DNA of 64,000 nucleotides from Cereibacter azotoformans (GCA_017599285.1 JAGFXX010000001.1:124001-188000), one strand, 5' to 3'. Positions 1 to 8,898 are shown, numbered from the stretch's first letter. Translations and numbers: made by a program. The notes: generated by a model from the sequence alone, not told the origin.

Positions 1-254
1 TGGTCCATCGCCTTCTGCAGCCATTGCGCCCGAAGGTGGGCGATCTCCGGGATGTTGCGGCAGTGCATCATCTGCTGCTGGGTCTTGACCGTCTCGCAGA
101 TCCGGTCCGCACCGAACTGCGAAAGCTCGTTGACGAGGCGCAGCCAGAGTTCGAAGGCGTTGCTGGTGCCGCCCTGAAGCAGGAAGCTTGCCTGACGGAG
201 CCCGCCGTTTTCGGGAGTGGCGCTGGTGGCGTTCGGTCTTTTCGAGAAAGTCAT
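1..254 (-). CDS. Phasin-like protein, 3' end outside window
   Basis: The reading frame begins at ATG 254 on the minus strand and runs off the left edge after about 84 codons. The visible part starts MTFSKRPNATSATPENG and continues through a helical stretch around NAFELWLRLVNELSQFGADR, QQQMMHCRNIPEIAHLRAQW and LQKAMDQ. The amphipathic helices and the spacing of 'F.LW..L..E...F.A.R' and 'Q..W' resemble phasin-family proteins, which coat polyhydroxyalkanoate granules. It is divergent from the kinase/ATPase gene, with an FNR-type box between them. The family call is moderate because the C-terminal half is missing. Confidence 0.55.
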   Translation of the reverse strand, partial: MTFSKRPNATSATPENGGLRQASFLLQGGTSNAFELWLRLVNELSQFGADRICETVKTQQQMMHCRNIPEIAHLRAQWLQKAMD

Positions 255-316
255 CGTGAGACTCCTTCTCTGGAACGGGCCTCGGGGCAACCTTTCACGC
301 CCCATGCCGCGCGTCA

Positions 317-330
317 TTGACCCCAGTCAA
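317..330. promoter_or_regulatory. FnrL/FNR-type box
   Basis: TTGACCCCAGTCAA is a perfect TTGA-N6-TCAA palindrome, the FnrL consensus half-sites of Rhodobacter. It lies between the divergent phasin-like gene (start 254) and the kinase/ATPase gene (start 402). Its centre is about 70 bp from the first start and 78 bp from the second, so it could serve either. No clear -10 element was recognised for either direction, so the target is undetermined. Confidence 0.6.
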
Positions 331-401
331 GTGGCGACGGTGCGACGCGTTGACTTCACGCCCGCCGCTGGCACGCTGGTCGGGAAACGGAGGGTCACGC
401 C

Positions 402-1919
402 ATGCAGGATCAGACCGAGGTGGTGCGCTTCCTGTCCGATCCCGAGAGCCACGGCGGAGCGCCGGTGGAGGTGGTCGAGACGCATGGCGCGCTCGTGTTC
501 CTTGCGGGGGGCGAGGCCTACAAGATCAAGCGGGCGGTGCGCTACGACTACATGGATCTCTCGACGCCGGAGCTCCGTCACCGGATGCTTCGGCGCGAGC
601 TGGAGTTGAACCGGGCCACCGCGCCCGGCATCTATCGCGACGTCCTGCCCCTGACGCGCGAGGCGGGCGGGCTCGCGCTCGGCGGCGGAGGGGAGCCCGT
701 GGAGTGGGTGCTGCGCATGTGGCGCTTTCCGGCCGAGGACGAGCTGCTGGCGGTGGCGGAGAGCGGCGGTCTCGACGACGATCTGGCGGGCCGTCTCGGG
801 CGGGCGGTGGCCGGCTATCACCGGGCGGCGCCCCGGCGCGAGGCCTGCGGGGCGCAGCTCATCGAGGACATCCTCGCCGAGCTGTCGCGGGTCTTTGCCG
901 GAATGGAGGAGGCGCTCGGCCCCGAGCGGATCGCGCGTTTCGGCCGGCAGGCGCACGCCCTGCAGCACCGCCATGCGCCGCTTCTGCGGGCGCGCGCGGC
1001 CGAGGGCCGGGTGAGGCGCTGCCACGGCGATCTGCATCTGCGCAACCTCGTGCTGATCGACGGCGAGCCGGTGCCCTTCGACGCGCTGGAGTTCGACGAG
1101 ACGCTCGGCACCTGCGACATCCTCTATGACTTCGCCTTCCTGCTGATGGATCTCGACCATCGCGGCCTGACGCGGGCGGCGGGCGTCGCGCTCGGGGCCT
1201 GGCTTCTGGAGGCTGCGGGCGAGGAGGATGCGGGTCTTGCGGCGTTGCCCCTCTTTCTGGCGGTGCGCGCGGCGATCCGGGCCATGGTTCTGATCCAGAC
1301 CGACGAGGCCCGGAACATGGCGGGCCACTCGCGGGACGAGGCGCGGGGGCTGCTGGACGTGGCCTGCCGGTTGCTGGAGCCGCCGCCGCCCCGGCTTGTC
1401 GCCATAGGCGGGGTCTCGGGCAGCGGCAAGACGGCGGTTGCCGCGGCACTCGCGCCACGTATCGGCCTGCCGCCGGGGGCGGTCCACCTGCGCAGCGATC
1501 TCGAACGCAAGGCCGCGGCCGGCGCGCCGGTTGCGCAGCGGTTGCCCGATGCGGCCTACGCCGAGGCGGCGCGTCATGCGGTCTATGACCGGATGCTGGC
1601 GCGGGCCCGCACGATCCTTGCGGCGGGCTGGCCGGTGGTCCTCGACGCGACCTTCCTCGATCCGGCCGACCGGCAGGCGGTGGCGGCCGTGGCGCGGGAT
1701 CTGGGCGTGCCGCTGCAGGCTCTGTGGCTCGAGGCCGCGCCCGACGTGCTGGTGGCGCGCGTCTCGGCCCGCCGCGGAGACGCCTCGGACGCGGACGCAA
1801 GCGTGGTGCGGGACCAGCTTGCCCGCAAGCCCGAGGCCGGAGGCTGGATCGCGGTCGATGCCACCGGCCCGCTCGATGAGGTGGTGACGGCCGCCGGCCG
1901 CGCCCTTGCCATCGGGTGA
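402..1919 (+). CDS. APH-like kinase fused to P-loop ATPase/kinase
   Basis: A 505-residue cytosolic protein with two domains. Residues about 1-325 resemble the aminoglycoside phosphotransferase-like family COG2187, with HGDLHLRN at 208-215 (catalytic Asp210 in the Brenner motif) and a metal-binding region near DALEFDE at 227-233. Residues about 330-505 are a COG0645-type P-loop kinase with Walker A GVSGSGKT at 337-344 and an LDATFL stretch that fits a small-molecule kinase. The substrate is unknown. The ATG is preceded by GGAGGGTC. It stands alone, with an FnrL box about 70 bp upstream. The family assignment is firm; antibiotic resistance should not be assumed from the phosphotransferase fold. 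Confidence 0.8.
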   Translation: MQDQTEVVRFLSDPESHGGAPVEVVETHGALVFLAGGEAYKIKRAVRYDYMDLSTPELRHRMLRRELELNRATAPGIYRDVLPLTREAGGLALGGGGEPVEWVLRMWRFPAEDELLAVAESGGLDDDLAGRLGRAVAGYHRAAPRREACGAQLIEDILAELSRVFAGMEEALGPERIARFGRQAHALQHRHAPLLRARAAEGRVRRCHGDLHLRNLVLIDGEPVPFDALEFDETLGTCDILYDFAFLLMDLDHRGLTRAAGVALGAWLLEAAGEEDAGLAALPLFLAVRAAIRAMVLIQTDEARNMAGHSRDEARGLLDVACRLLEPPPPRLVAIGGVSGSGKTAVAAALAPRIGLPPGAVHLRSDLERKAAAGAPVAQRLPDAAYAEAARHAVYDRMLARARTILAAGWPVVLDATFLDPADRQAVAAVARDLGVPLQALWLEAAPDVLVARVSARRGDASDADASVVRDQLARKPEAGGWIAVDATGPLDEVVTAAGRALAIG

Positions 1920-2048
1920 CGGCCGGGGTGCCCGGCGAACAACCGCCCGATCCTGCGGCCGCTTCACCCGGCCGATGACCGCCGGCTTGCGTTGCGGCGC
2001 GGCGCCGCCTATCACATTCACCGTATCGAATATGTAGGAGCGAGTCCC

Positions 2049-3023
2049 ATGAGTTCTGTCGAGGCACATCCCGTCGAAGGGCGGCTCGCCCATTTCCCCG
2101 TGACCTTCTTTGCGGTGGGGATGGGGATGCTGGGCCTGACCATCGCGCTTCATGCGGCCGAGCTTGCCCATGGGCGCGGGGCCGAGGTCTCGACCTTCGT
2201 TCTCGGCCTGTCGCTGGGGATGATCGGGCTTGTTTCCTTCTTCTATCTGCTCAAGCTTCTGCTCCATCCGGGGGCGGTCTCGGCCGAGTGGCACCATCCG
2301 GTCCGCATCGCCTTCTTCCCGGCCATCTCGATTTCGCTGCTGCTCGCGTCGGTCGCCCTGCTCGAGCGCGCGCCCGAGATCGCGCGCTGGGTCTGGATGG
2401 CCGGGGCGGTCCTGCAGGGCGGGCTCGCGCTGTCGGTCATCAGCGCCTGGATCGGACATCGGCCGTTCCAGCCCGGACAGTTGACCCCCGCCTGGTTCAT
2501 CCCGGCCGTGGGCAATGTCATCGTTCCGATCGCGGGCGTGCCCCTCGGCCATGTCGAGATCGCCTGGCTGTTCTTTTCCGGCGGGCTGCTGTTCTGGATC
2601 GTGCTGCTGACGCTGGTGATGAACCGGCTGATGTTCCACGATCCGCTGCCCGGCAAGATGGTGCCCACGCTGATGATCCTCGTGGCGCCGCCCGCGGTCT
2701 CCTACCTCGCCTGGCTCCGGCTTGCGGGGGAGGGAGGAGCCTTTGGCCACATCCTGCTCTCGGTTGCCTATGTCTTTGCCGCCATCGTGGTGACGCAGGC
2801 CGCGAAATTCCTGAAGATGCCCTTCGCCATGAGCTGGTGGGCCCTCTCGTTCCCGCTGGCGGCGCTGACCATCGCAAGCTTCGCCCATGCCTTGGCCGTG
2901 GGATCCGAGGCGCATCTCTGGATCGGCACGGGGCTTCTCGGGCTTCTGGTGCTGGTCGTCTCGGCGCTTGTCCTGCGCACCGGGCTCGGCATCTGGCGAA
3001 ACGAGATCTGCATCGCGGAATGA
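2049..3023 (+). CDS. TDT/SLAC1-family membrane transporter (TehA-like)
   Basis: A 324-residue integral membrane protein with about nine to ten hydrophobic segments and almost no soluble domain. It carries family features such as HFPVTFFAVGMGMLGL near the N terminus and HHPVRIAFFPAISIS around residue 80, typical of tellurite-resistance/dicarboxylate (TDT) and SLAC1 channels. These proteins move anions across the cytoplasmic membrane; the substrate here is not evident. The start at 2049 is chosen because AGGAG lies at 2036-2040, eight bases upstream; an in-frame ATG at 1992 lacks such a site. It is followed 71 bp later by lhgO on the same strand. Confidence 0.82.
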   Translation: MSSVEAHPVEGRLAHFPVTFFAVGMGMLGLTIALHAAELAHGRGAEVSTFVLGLSLGMIGLVSFFYLLKLLLHPGAVSAEWHHPVRIAFFPAISISLLLASVALLERAPEIARWVWMAGAVLQGGLALSVISAWIGHRPFQPGQLTPAWFIPAVGNVIVPIAGVPLGHVEIAWLFFSGGLLFWIVLLTLVMNRLMFHDPLPGKMVPTLMILVAPPAVSYLAWLRLAGEGGAFGHILLSVAYVFAAIVVTQAAKFLKMPFAMSWWALSFPLAALTIASFAHALAVGSEAHLWIGTGLLGLLVLVVSALVLRTGLGIWRNEICIAE

Positions 3024-3094
3024 TGCATCGCGGGCTTGTGCAGACGGGGTGACCTGCGCTGAAATGGCGGCAGTTCATCCCGGAGAAAGTCATT

Positions 3095-4285
3095 TTGACC
3101 AGCAGCGATTTTGTCATCACCGGCGGCGGCATCGTGGGCCTCGCCACCGCGCTCCGCCTTCAGTCCCTGCATCCCGGCGCGCGGATCACGGTGCTCGAGA
3201 AGGAGCCCGCCGTGGCCCGCCACCAGTCGGGCCGCAATTCGGGCGTGATCCATGCGGGGGTCTATTACGCGCCCGGCAGCCACAAGGCCCGCTTCTGCGC
3301 CCGTGGCGTGTCCGCGACCAAGGCCTTTTGCGACGAGCACGGCATCCCCTACCGGATCTGCGGCAAGCTGATCGTGGCCACCGACGCCGCCGAGCTTGAG
3401 CGGATGGGCGCGCTCGAGACGCGGGCACGGGCCAACGGCATCGTCATCGAGAGGCTCTCGGGCGAGGAGGCGCGGAGGCTCGAGCCGAACATCAAGGCGG
3501 TGGGGGCGCTTCTGTCGCCTTCGACCGGCATCGTCGATTACGGCCGCGTGGCCGAGCGGATGGCCGAGCTGTTCCGCGACCGTGGCGGCGAGATCCGGCT
3601 CGACACCGAGGTGCTGGGCGGCGCCGAATCCGAGGCGGGGGTGCGGCTCGAGACCAATGAGGGCGAGTTCTCGGCCGGCAAGGCGGTGTTCTGCGGCGGC
3701 CTTCATGCCGACCGGCTGGCGCGGGCCTTTGGCGCGAGCCTCGACTTCCGCATCGTGCCCTTCCGCGGCGAGTATTTCGCGATCCGCAACCAGCCCGAGG
3801 ATCTGGTCCGGCATCTGATCTATCCCGTGCCCGATCCGGCGCGGCCCTTCCTGGGCGTCCATCTGACCCGCAAGATGAACGGGGGCTTCACCGTGGGGCC
3901 GAACGCCGTGCTCGCCATGGCGCGCGAGGGCTACACGAACGGCATCATCTCGGTGAAGGATCTGGCCGACAGCCTGAGCTACAAGGGCTTCTGGAAGCTC
4001 ATGCGCCGCAACGCGGGGGCGGCGGCCGAGGAACTCTCGGCCTCGCTGGTCCGCCAGCTCTATCTGCGCAAGGTGCACAAATACTGCGACCGGATCCGGC
4101 TGCAGGATCTGGCACCCTACCGGGCCGGGGTGCGGGCGCAGGCGGTGGGAGCGGACGGGCGCATGATCGACGATTTCGTCTTCGTCCGCACGCGCCACGC
4201 GCTTCATGTCTGCAACGCGCCCTCACCGGCGGCCACTTCGGCGCTGCCCATCGCCGAACATATCGTGGACCAGCTGCTTGCCTGA
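3095..4285 (+). CDS. lhgO: L-2-hydroxyglutarate oxidase/dehydrogenase
   Basis: A 396-residue FAD-dependent oxidoreductase of the DAO/LhgO family, oxidising L-2-hydroxyglutarate to 2-oxoglutarate and usually passing electrons to the quinone pool at the inner membrane face. The dinucleotide-binding loop GGGIVGLATALRL is at the extreme N terminus. The LhgO-type sequence RHQSGRNSGVIHAGVYY follows, and GGFTVGPNAVLA lies in the substrate domain. The start is TTG at 3095, supported by GGAGAAAG at 3082-3089 and by the glycine loop beginning nine residues in. It converges on ubiX with an 18-bp gap. Confidence is high for the family and good for the substrate. Confidence 0.88.
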   Translation: MTSSDFVITGGGIVGLATALRLQSLHPGARITVLEKEPAVARHQSGRNSGVIHAGVYYAPGSHKARFCARGVSATKAFCDEHGIPYRICGKLIVATDAAELERMGALETRARANGIVIERLSGEEARRLEPNIKAVGALLSPSTGIVDYGRVAERMAELFRDRGGEIRLDTEVLGGAESEAGVRLETNEGEFSAGKAVFCGGLHADRLARAFGASLDFRIVPFRGEYFAIRNQPEDLVRHLIYPVPDPARPFLGVHLTRKMNGGFTVGPNAVLAMAREGYTNGIISVKDLADSLSYKGFWKLMRRNAGAAAEELSASLVRQLYLRKVHKYCDRIRLQDLAPYRAGVRAQAVGADGRMIDDFVFVRTRHALHVCNAPSPAATSALPIAEHIVDQLLA

Positions 4286-4303
4286 GCGCCGGGCGGCGCG
4301 GAC

Positions 4304-4858
4304 CTATTCCCAGGCCCGCGCCTGCGGCCGCCCGAGGCCCAGCAGATCCACCGCCCGCGCGGCGATCTGCTCGACCACCGCCGCAAGATCCTCGGGCCTG
4401 AGGTAGAAGGCCGGCACCGGCGGGGCCACGATTCCGCCCATCTCGGTCACGGCCGTCATGTTGCGCAGGTGGGCCAGCGTGAGCGGGCTCTCGCGGGCCA
4501 GCAGCACGAGCCGCCGCCGCTCCTTCAGCTGCACCGAGGCCGCGCGCGTGAGCAGGTTGTCATCGAGCCCGTGGGCGATGGCCGCAAGCGAGCGCATCGA
4601 GCAGGGCGCCACGATCATCCCCGCCACCGGGGCCGAGCCCGAGGCGATGGCCGCGCCCACGTTCATGATCCCGTGGACGCGGGTGCAGGCTGCGCGCAAC
4701 GCGTCGGCGGCCTCGGGGCCGATCTCCTCGACCAGGGTCCGCTCGCCCGCCTTCGAGATCACGAGGTCGATCTCGGCGCCCAGGGCGGCCAGATGCCGCG
4801 CGCAGGCAGCGGCCAGTGCCGCGCCCGATGCGCCCGAAACGCCGAGGACGACCCTCAT
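4304..4858 (-). CDS. ubiX: Flavin prenyltransferase UbiX
   Basis: A 184-residue flavoprotein beginning MRVVLGVSGASGAALA. The SGASGA phosphate-binding loop and the later APCSMRSLAAIAHGLDDNLLTRAA stretch are typical of UbiX/Pad1. The enzyme prenylates reduced FMN to make the cofactor that UbiD needs. Its ATG overlaps the ubiD stop codon by four bases (ATGA at 4855-4858), so the two are translationally coupled in the order ubiD-ubiX. Pairing with ubiD favours ubiquinone synthesis over another decarboxylase. Confidence 0.93.
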   Translation of the reverse strand: MRVVLGVSGASGAALAAACARHLAALGAEIDLVISKAGERTLVEEIGPEAADALRAACTRVHGIMNVGAAIASGSAPVAGMIVAPCSMRSLAAIAHGLDDNLLTRAASVQLKERRRLVLLARESPLTLAHLRNMTAVTEMGGIVAPPVPAFYLRPEDLAAVVEQIAARAVDLLGLGRPQARAWE

Positions 4859-6348
4859 GCCCTGATCCTCAGCTTCGCGATCAGCTTGTCGGCGAAGGCC
4901 TCGGCCTCGGGCGACTGCGCCATCACCTCGCCCCATTCGCGATGGGTCTCGGGGCCGATCTTGTTGGTGGCGTCGATGCCGATCTTGCCCGCGAGTCCCG
5001 GCTCGGGCGAAGCGAAGTCGAGGTAATCCATCGGCGTCTTGTCGAGGATCACCACGTCGCGCGAGGGGTCCATCCGCGTCGCCATCGCCCAGGCCACATC
5101 GTCCCAGTCGCGCGGGTTGATGTCGCCATCCACCACGATCACCATCTTGGTGTAGGAGAATTGCGCCAGCATCCCCCAGAGCGCCAGCATCACCCGGCGC
5201 GCCTGGCCCGGATACCGCTTGTCGATCGCGACGATGGCGATGCGGTAGGAGCAGGCGGCCGGCGGCAGGTAGAGATCCTTCACCTCGGGGATCTGCTGGC
5301 GGAAGACCGGCATGGCGAGGTCGTTGAACACCTCGCCGATGACCGAGGGCTCGTCCGGCGGGCGGCCCGTGTGTGTGGTGAGGTAGAGCGGATCCTTGCG
5401 GTGGGTGATGGCCGAGACCCGCAGCACCGGGAAATCCTCGACCGAGTTGTAATAGCCGGTATGATCGCCGAAGGGGCCCTCTGGGGCCATGTCGCCGGGA
5501 TGCACCCAGCCCTCGATCACGATCTCGGCCGTCGCGGGCACCAGAAGCGGCACGGTCCGCGCCGGCACGAGGGGCGTGCGCGCCCCGCGCAGGACGCCGG
5601 AGAAGGTCAGCTCCGAGACCTGCTCGGGCAGCGGCAGGGCCGCCGACAGAAGCAGCGCCGGATCGCAGCCGAGCGCCAGCGCCACGGGCATCGGCTCGCC
5701 CGCCCGCATCCATGTGCGGTAGTGCCCCGCGCCGCCGCGATGGGCGAGCCAGCGCATGATCAGCCGATCCCGCCCGATGACCTGCGCGCGATAGACGCCG
5801 GCGTTGTAGTGGAGCGTCTCGTCCATCGCCGTGCCGTGCGGCCGTGTCAGCACGACCGGCCATGTCACGAGGGGCCCCGCGTCGCCCGGCCAGCAGGTCG
5901 GGACGGGGATCATGCCGAGATCGGCGGCGGGCCCTTCGTGCACCACCTCCTGAGCCTCGGCCGAGCGCACGAGCTTGGCGCGGGTGTTGAGCGCGGCCTG
6001 AAGCTGCGGCCAGCGCGAGAGCGCGTCGCGCATCCCCGCAACCGGGGCCGGGGCGCGCAGCGCCGCAAGGAACGCTCCCAGTTCGGGAATCTGATCGAGC
6101 GCCAGCCCCAGCCCCGCGGCCACCCGCTCGCGCGTGCCGAAGAGGTTGGCCACGAGCGGCATGGTCGCCGACGTGTCGCGCAACGCCTCGAACCGCAGCA
6201 CCGGGCCGCCGCCGCGCAGAACCTTCGAGGCCACGGCTGTGGTTTCATGCCGCAGCGAGACCGGCTCGGCGATCCGGGTCAGGTCGCCCTTTCGGGCGCA
6301 CCAGTCGAGAAAGGCCCGGAGATCCGGGAAGATGGGCAGGCTGCGCAT
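4855..6348 (-). CDS. ubiD: UbiD-family decarboxylase (4-hydroxy-3-polyprenylbenzoate decarboxylase)
   Basis: A 497-residue UbiD protein, full length for the family. It uses prenylated FMN and a metal ion to decarboxylate 4-hydroxy-3-polyprenylbenzoate in ubiquinone synthesis. Recognisable blocks include KVLRGGGPVLRFE, a central INAGVYRAQVIGRDRLIMRW-like stretch (here beginning YNAGVYRAQV), and PEGPFGDHTGYYN, which carries residues of the cofactor and metal site. It heads a two-gene operon with ubiX and is divergent from ubiTUV, with an FnrL box 53 bp upstream of its ATG. Another UbiD-family substrate is possible in principle, but the surrounding ubi genes support this one. Confidence 0.92.
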   Translation of the reverse strand: MRSLPIFPDLRAFLDWCARKGDLTRIAEPVSLRHETTAVASKVLRGGGPVLRFEALRDTSATMPLVANLFGTRERVAAGLGLALDQIPELGAFLAALRAPAPVAGMRDALSRWPQLQAALNTRAKLVRSAEAQEVVHEGPAADLGMIPVPTCWPGDAGPLVTWPVVLTRPHGTAMDETLHYNAGVYRAQVIGRDRLIMRWLAHRGGAGHYRTWMRAGEPMPVALALGCDPALLLSAALPLPEQVSELTFSGVLRGARTPLVPARTVPLLVPATAEIVIEGWVHPGDMAPEGPFGDHTGYYNSVEDFPVLRVSAITHRKDPLYLTTHTGRPPDEPSVIGEVFNDLAMPVFRQQIPEVKDLYLPPAACSYRIAIVAIDKRYPGQARRVMLALWGMLAQFSYTKMVIVVDGDINPRDWDDVAWAMATRMDPSRDVVILDKTPMDYLDFASPEPGLAGKIGIDATNKIGPETHREWGEVMAQSPEAEAFADKLIAKLRIRA

Positions 6349-6400
6349 GAAACCTCACTTGTCTGGCCTTGCGGCCTAGCAGCGCAACCGGATCAATTGC

Positions 6401-6414
6401 TTGACCTACATCAA
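6401..6414. promoter_or_regulatory. FnrL/FNR box between ubiD and ubiT
   Basis: TTGACCTACATCAA matches TTGA-N6-TCAA exactly. For ubiT, a class II position (centre at -41.5) would put the transcription start near 6449 and the -10 near 6436-6441, where TTAGAG is found; that is a good geometric fit. The same box could also act on the divergent ubiD-ubiX operon. FNR control of ubiTUV is known in Escherichia coli, so activation under low oxygen is the expected role. Confidence 0.78.
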
Positions 6415-6472
6415 TATGGACCTGCGGCATGGATGTTAGAGCAGGCACCGATCCGATCGGAACAGGTGTGCC

Positions 6473-6997
6473 ATGACCAGTCTGCCCACGCTCGCCCCGC
6501 CGCTTTCGCGGCTGGTGGGGCTTTTGCCGAAGCCGCCGGCCTCCGTCGCGCTGACGCTGCTCGCCCGCCGCATCGCCGCGCGCCACCCTGAAATCATCAG
6601 CCGTCTGGGGGTTCATGCGAACGCAAGCTTTGCGCTCGACCCGACCGACCTGCCGGTGGTGATGATTCTCACCCTGCCTGCGGGCCAACCCCGCATCCGG
6701 CTGCAGAAGGACGCGAGCGGAGCCGACTGCCGCATCGCGGGCAAGCTCTCGGCGTTGCTTGCGCTCGTCCACGGGGCGGTGGACGGGGACGCGCTCTTCT
6801 TCTCGCGCGATCTGGTGATCGCGGGCGACACGGCGGCGGCGCTGGCGCTGAGAAACGCCATCGACAATGCCGAACTCGACCTGCTGGAAGAGATCCAGCA
6901 TGTGGCGCCGCCGCTTGCGCGCGCGCTGGCCCCCGTCGCGGCCGCCCTTGAACGTCAAACCGGCGTGGCCCTGCGCCGCGCCTCCGGAGTGATCTGA
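6473..6997 (+). CDS. ubiT: Ubiquinone accessory lipid carrier UbiT (SCP2 domain)
   Basis: A 174-residue protein with an SCP2-like fold, homologous to E. coli UbiT (YhbT). The signature GDALFFSRDLVIAGDTAAAL near residues 103-122 closely follows the E. coli protein. UbiT binds prenylated quinone intermediates for the O2-independent ubiquinone pathway. The ATG at 6473 follows GGAACAGG. Its stop overlaps the ubiU start by one base (TGATGG at 6995-7000), and the FnrL box sits 58 bp upstream. The order T-U-V and the overlaps make this a clear operon. Confidence 0.92.
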   Translation: MTSLPTLAPPLSRLVGLLPKPPASVALTLLARRIAARHPEIISRLGVHANASFALDPTDLPVVMILTLPAGQPRIRLQKDASGADCRIAGKLSALLALVHGAVDGDALFFSRDLVIAGDTAAALALRNAIDNAELDLLEEIQHVAPPLARALAPVAAALERQTGVALRRASGVI

Positions 6998-7977
6998 TGG
7001 AACTCGTCTGCCCTGCCGGCACCCCCGCCGCGCTGCGCGCCGCCGTGGAAGCCGGTGCCCATTCCGTCTATTGCGGCTTTGCCGATGAGACGAACGCCCG
7101 CAACTTTCCCGGCCTGAACTTCTCGCCGAAGGAACTGGCCGAGGGCGTGGCCTTCGCCCATCGCCACGGAGCCAAGGTGCTCGTCGCGATCAACACCTTC
7201 CCGCGGGCGGGCGACGAATCCCTGTGGCACCGCAACATCGCCGCCACCGAGGCGGCGGGCGCGGATGCTGTGATCCTCGCCGACATGGGCCTCCTGGCCT
7301 ACGCCGCGAAGAACCATCCGAACCTGCGCCGGCACCTGTCGGTGCAGGCGGCCGCCGCCAACCCCGACATCATCAACTTCTACAACCGCGAGTTCGGCGT
7401 GAAGCGCGTGGTCCTGCCGCGCGTGCTGACCGTGGCCGAGATCGCCGCGATCAACCGCGAGACGCCCGAGGTCGAGACCGAGGTCTTCGTCTTCGGCGGC
7501 CTCTGCGTCATGGCCGAGGGGCGCTGCTCGCTCTCGTCCTACGCCACCGGAAAGTCGCCGAACATGAACGGCGTCTGCTCGCCCGCGACCGAAGTGGAAT
7601 ATGTCGAGGAGGGCGACCAGCTCGCCGCGCGCCTCGGCGACTTCACCATCCACCGCGTCGGCAAGGACCAGCCCGCGCCCTATCCGACGCTCTGCAAGGG
7701 CTGCTTCACCTCGGGCGATCAGGTGGGCCACATCTTCGAGGATGCGGTCAGCCTCAACGCGCAGGACATCCTGCCCCAGCTCGCCAAGGCGGGCGTCACC
7801 GCGCTGAAGATCGAGGGGCGGCAACGCTCGCGGTCCTACGTCGCGCAGGTGGTGCGCAGCTTCCGCGCCGCCGTCGATGCGCTGGCCGCGGGCCAGCCGA
7901 TGCCGCAGGGGGCGCTGGCCGCGCTCTCGGAAGGGCAGGCGACCACGACGGGCGCCTATGCCAAGACCTGGAGGTAA
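6997..7977 (+). CDS. ubiU: O2-independent ubiquinone hydroxylation protein UbiU (U32 family)
   Basis: A 326-residue peptidase-U32-family protein; this branch is not a protease but one half of the UbiU-UbiV complex that hydroxylates quinone precursors without oxygen. Cysteines at 170, 177, 194 and 233/236 (motifs GGLCVMAEGRCSLSS, NGVCSP, TLCKGCF) match the spacing of the [4Fe-4S] ligands known for E. coli UbiU. The start is MELVCPAGTPAALRAAVEAGA, a typical U32 N terminus. It overlaps ubiT by one base and is followed by ubiV after four bases. Confidence 0.94.
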   Translation: MELVCPAGTPAALRAAVEAGAHSVYCGFADETNARNFPGLNFSPKELAEGVAFAHRHGAKVLVAINTFPRAGDESLWHRNIAATEAAGADAVILADMGLLAYAAKNHPNLRRHLSVQAAAANPDIINFYNREFGVKRVVLPRVLTVAEIAAINRETPEVETEVFVFGGLCVMAEGRCSLSSYATGKSPNMNGVCSPATEVEYVEEGDQLAARLGDFTIHRVGKDQPAPYPTLCKGCFTSGDQVGHIFEDAVSLNAQDILPQLAKAGVTALKIEGRQRSRSYVAQVVRSFRAAVDALAAGQPMPQGALAALSEGQATTTGAYAKTWR

Positions 7978-7981
7978 GGCC

Positions 7982-8878
7982 ATGGATCTCACACTCGGAC
8001 CGAACCTCTTCTTCTGGGAAGCCGAGCGCGTGCGCGACTTCTACGCGAAGATCGCCGACGAGGCGCCCGTCGCCCGCGTCGTGCTGGGCGAAGTGGTCTG
8101 CTCGAAGCGGCTGCCCTTCTGGCAGGGCGAGATCCCCGTGGCGGTCGAGCGTCTGCGCGCGGCGGGCAAGGAGGTCTGGCTCTCGTCTCTGGCCCTCGTC
8201 ACGCTCAAGCGCGAGCGGACGTTGACCGAGGAACTGATCGACGCGGGCGTGGGCATCGAGATCGCCGACCTGACGGCGCTGGCCTACGTTCCCGAAGGCG
8301 CGCCCTTCTCGGTGAGCCCGCTGATCAACTGCTACAACGTGGGCACGCTCGACTGGCTGGCCGCCCGCGGGGCCAGGCGCATCTGCCTGCCGAACGAGCT
8401 GCCGATGGAATCGGTGGCGACCCTTGCGCAGGCCGGCAAGGAGCGGGGTGTCGCGGTCGAGGTCTGGGGCTTCGGGCGCCAGCCGCTCGCCATCTCGGGC
8501 CGCTGCTACCATGCGCGGCTGCATGACCGGATCAAGGACAGCTGCCAGTTCATCTGCAACGCCGATCCCGACGGACGCGAGGTGGATACGCTCGACGGCG
8601 AGCGGTTCCTCGCGGTGAACGGGGTGCAGACGCTGTCCTGCGCGACCTCGTTCGTCGGGCGCGAGATCCCCGGCCTCCTTGCGGCGGGTGTCTCGGCCCT
8701 TCGCCTCTCGCCGCACACCGGCGACATGGTGGGGCTGGCGCGCGCCTTCGATGAGGCCGTGAAGGCCGGGGCCAACACCGATGCGCTCGAGGCCGCGGCG
8801 CGGGCCGTGGCGCCGGGCGGGCAGCTGGCCAACGGATACCTTCACGCCCGTGCGGGCGCCGAATGGGTCGACGCCTGA
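7982..8878 (+). CDS. ubiV: O2-independent ubiquinone hydroxylation protein UbiV (U32 family)
   Basis: A 298-residue partner of UbiU. Cysteines at 40, 175, 188 and 192 (VVCSKRLPF and SGRCYHARLHDRIKDSCQFIC) match the four [4Fe-4S] ligands of E. coli UbiV. LPFWQGEIP near the N terminus and GYLHARAGAEWV at the C terminus are further family features. The ATG at 7982 lies four bases after the ubiU stop, with GGAGGTAAGG just upstream inside the end of ubiU. The protein acts in the cytosol with UbiU and UbiT to make ubiquinone under low oxygen. Confidence 0.94.
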   Translation: MDLTLGPNLFFWEAERVRDFYAKIADEAPVARVVLGEVVCSKRLPFWQGEIPVAVERLRAAGKEVWLSSLALVTLKRERTLTEELIDAGVGIEIADLTALAYVPEGAPFSVSPLINCYNVGTLDWLAARGARRICLPNELPMESVATLAQAGKERGVAVEVWGFGRQPLAISGRCYHARLHDRIKDSCQFICNADPDGREVDTLDGERFLAVNGVQTLSCATSFVGREIPGLLAAGVSALRLSPHTGDMVGLARAFDEAVKAGANTDALEAAARAVAPGGQLANGYLHARAGAEWVDA

Positions 8879-8898
8879 GATTGCGACACATTCTCAAG

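Noticed and set aside
327-2915. Long open frame on the minus strand, opposite the kinase/ATPase and TDT genes
   Set aside because: In DNA of about 70% GC, stop codons are rare in antisense frames. The sense genes have recognised domains and ribosome sites; the antisense frame has none.
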